Assembly: GCA_000961725.1 (NCBI GenBank)
Contig: LADS01000004.1
Span: 186,001 to 250,000, forward strand
DNA from: Desulfobulbaceae bacterium BRH_c16a
GTDB taxonomy: Bacteria > Desulfobacterota > Desulfobulbia > Desulfobulbales > Desulfocapsaceae
DNA length: 64,000 bases
Direction: 5' to 3'
Shown here: positions 63,606-64,000 of the stretch, in pieces
How positions within the stretch are numbered: the first letter of the stretch is position 1
Layout of the letters: every line of letters starts with the position of its first letter
Notes under the pieces: model-generated
Seen by the model: the letters and a program-made list of their open reading frames with translations, nothing else
Database searches by the model: none
Told to the model about the DNA's origin: nothing
Position numbers and translations under genes: made by a program

Positions 63606-64000
63606 TTATTTCGCCCGAAGATAGAGAACCTTCTGGCTTGAACCCGAGGCCTGCCTCTCTTCGGTAATAAAAAGATCGGTCCTTGCCTTGACCAGATCGG
63701 AGAGCTTCCTGTACCCGTAGAGCCTTGAGTCGAAATCGGGTTGCAGCTTGGTGAGGTAACTGCCGAAGGTGCCAAGCTGCGCCCAGCCGGCATCGTCGGT
63801 GGATTGTTCAAGCGCCGTCAGAACGAATTCTTTGGGAAAGACGTGGGTGTGCTCGGTTGTCTCGGGAGCTGTCCTGGACACCGCCGCTTTCTGCTCTGCC
63901 CCCTCTTTCGACGGCTGGCCTGCCGGTTCCACAACTCTGCTCTGGCGGAGAACTTCGGTAAAGACAAATTTATGGCACGCATTGCGGAAGGCCTCGGGTG
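63606..64000 (-). CDS. LOTUS/OST-HTH domain protein, probably NYN-type (partial, N-terminus off the window)
   Basis: The frame is open to the window edge, so the apparent start at 63932 is not the real one. The visible 131 residues hold FRNACHKFVFTEVLR at the cut end, a Glu/Pro-rich linker and a LOTUS-like domain: FVLTALEQSTDDAGWAQLG then SYLTKLQPDFDSRLYGYRKLSDLV. That order is the C-terminal part of limkain-b1-type proteins, in which an NYN ribonuclease domain precedes the LOTUS. The NYN part is not in the window. A role in RNA binding or decay follows from the family. Confidence 0.78.
   Translation of the reverse strand, partial: PEAFRNACHKFVFTEVLRQSRVVEPAGQPSKEGAEQKAAVSRTAPETTEHTHVFPKEFVLTALEQSTDDAGWAQLGTFGSYLTKLQPDFDSRLYGYRKLSDLVKARTDLFITEERQASGSSQKVLYLRAK

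Overview
The window looks like chromosome of a Gram-negative, probably anaerobic member of the Desulfobacterota (the former delta-proteobacteria); Desulfobulbales is my guess. This rests on gene content and is not a database result. The supporting features are an exosortase/exopolysaccharide locus, several TAXI-type TRAP receptors, a soluble PAS-rich chemoreceptor beside a triple-CheW protein, a selenocysteine tRNA, an ArsS-type arsenic enzyme, and many two-component and sigma-54-type signals. By eye the base composition is moderate (a little over 50 % GC). I saw no insertion sequence, phage gene or CRISPR array.

Layout. 1-4520 (minus): the end of an exosortase/exopolysaccharide operon (polysaccharide deacetylase, FemAB-like protein, DegT aminotransferase, exosortase, EpsI cut by the window edge), with start/stop overlaps throughout. 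5237-7922 (plus): two secreted beta-domain proteins (FnIII-like and PKD), the first behind a sigma-54-like promoter. 8326-13629 (mainly minus): tRNA-Sec, an acidic small protein, PlsC, tRNA-Met, groEL/groES and ilvE. 13828-18480: an AI-2E family permease, then a minus-strand group with a diadenylate-cyclase-like protein, a Cys-cluster protein, a histone-deacetylase-like enzyme and a GNAT acetyltransferase. 18539-27555 (minus): a signalling block with a soluble chemoreceptor carrying five near-identical PAS repeats, a triple CheW, a small partner, an NtrC-type regulator and a hybrid histidine kinase. 27790-32662: USP, esterase, thiolase, purine nucleoside phosphorylase and a peptidoglycan-binding lipoprotein. 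33102-35870: an orphan TAXI protein followed by a membrane-anchored ExeA-like ATPase. 35946-41190 (minus): exported MsrAB, an OmpR-type two-component pair and an ArsS-ArsM fusion. 41351-43105: amt-glnK behind a consensus sigma-54 promoter. 43583-44812: an amidohydrolase.

45175-53982 (plus) is the most coherent accessory system: TAXI receptor, fused TRAP permease, LarA-like (nickel-pincer lactate racemase superfamily) enzyme, DctB-like kinase, DctD-like sigma-54 activator and a second TAXI receptor with an N-terminal membrane segment. It reads as a self-regulated uptake-and-racemisation module for a hydroxy acid. 54003-64000 is mixed: AEC carrier, GNAT-nitrilase fusion, MmcQ/YjbR protein, a broken histidine-phosphatase remnant, oleate hydratase, a frameshifted small periplasmic protein, CorA, a HAD phosphatase, an MFS exporter, a cupin, and the C-terminal end of a LOTUS/NYN-type protein cut by the window edge.

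Four sigma-54-like promoters (5089, 23722, 43300, 45074) and two NtrC-family activators make sigma-54 control a recurring theme.
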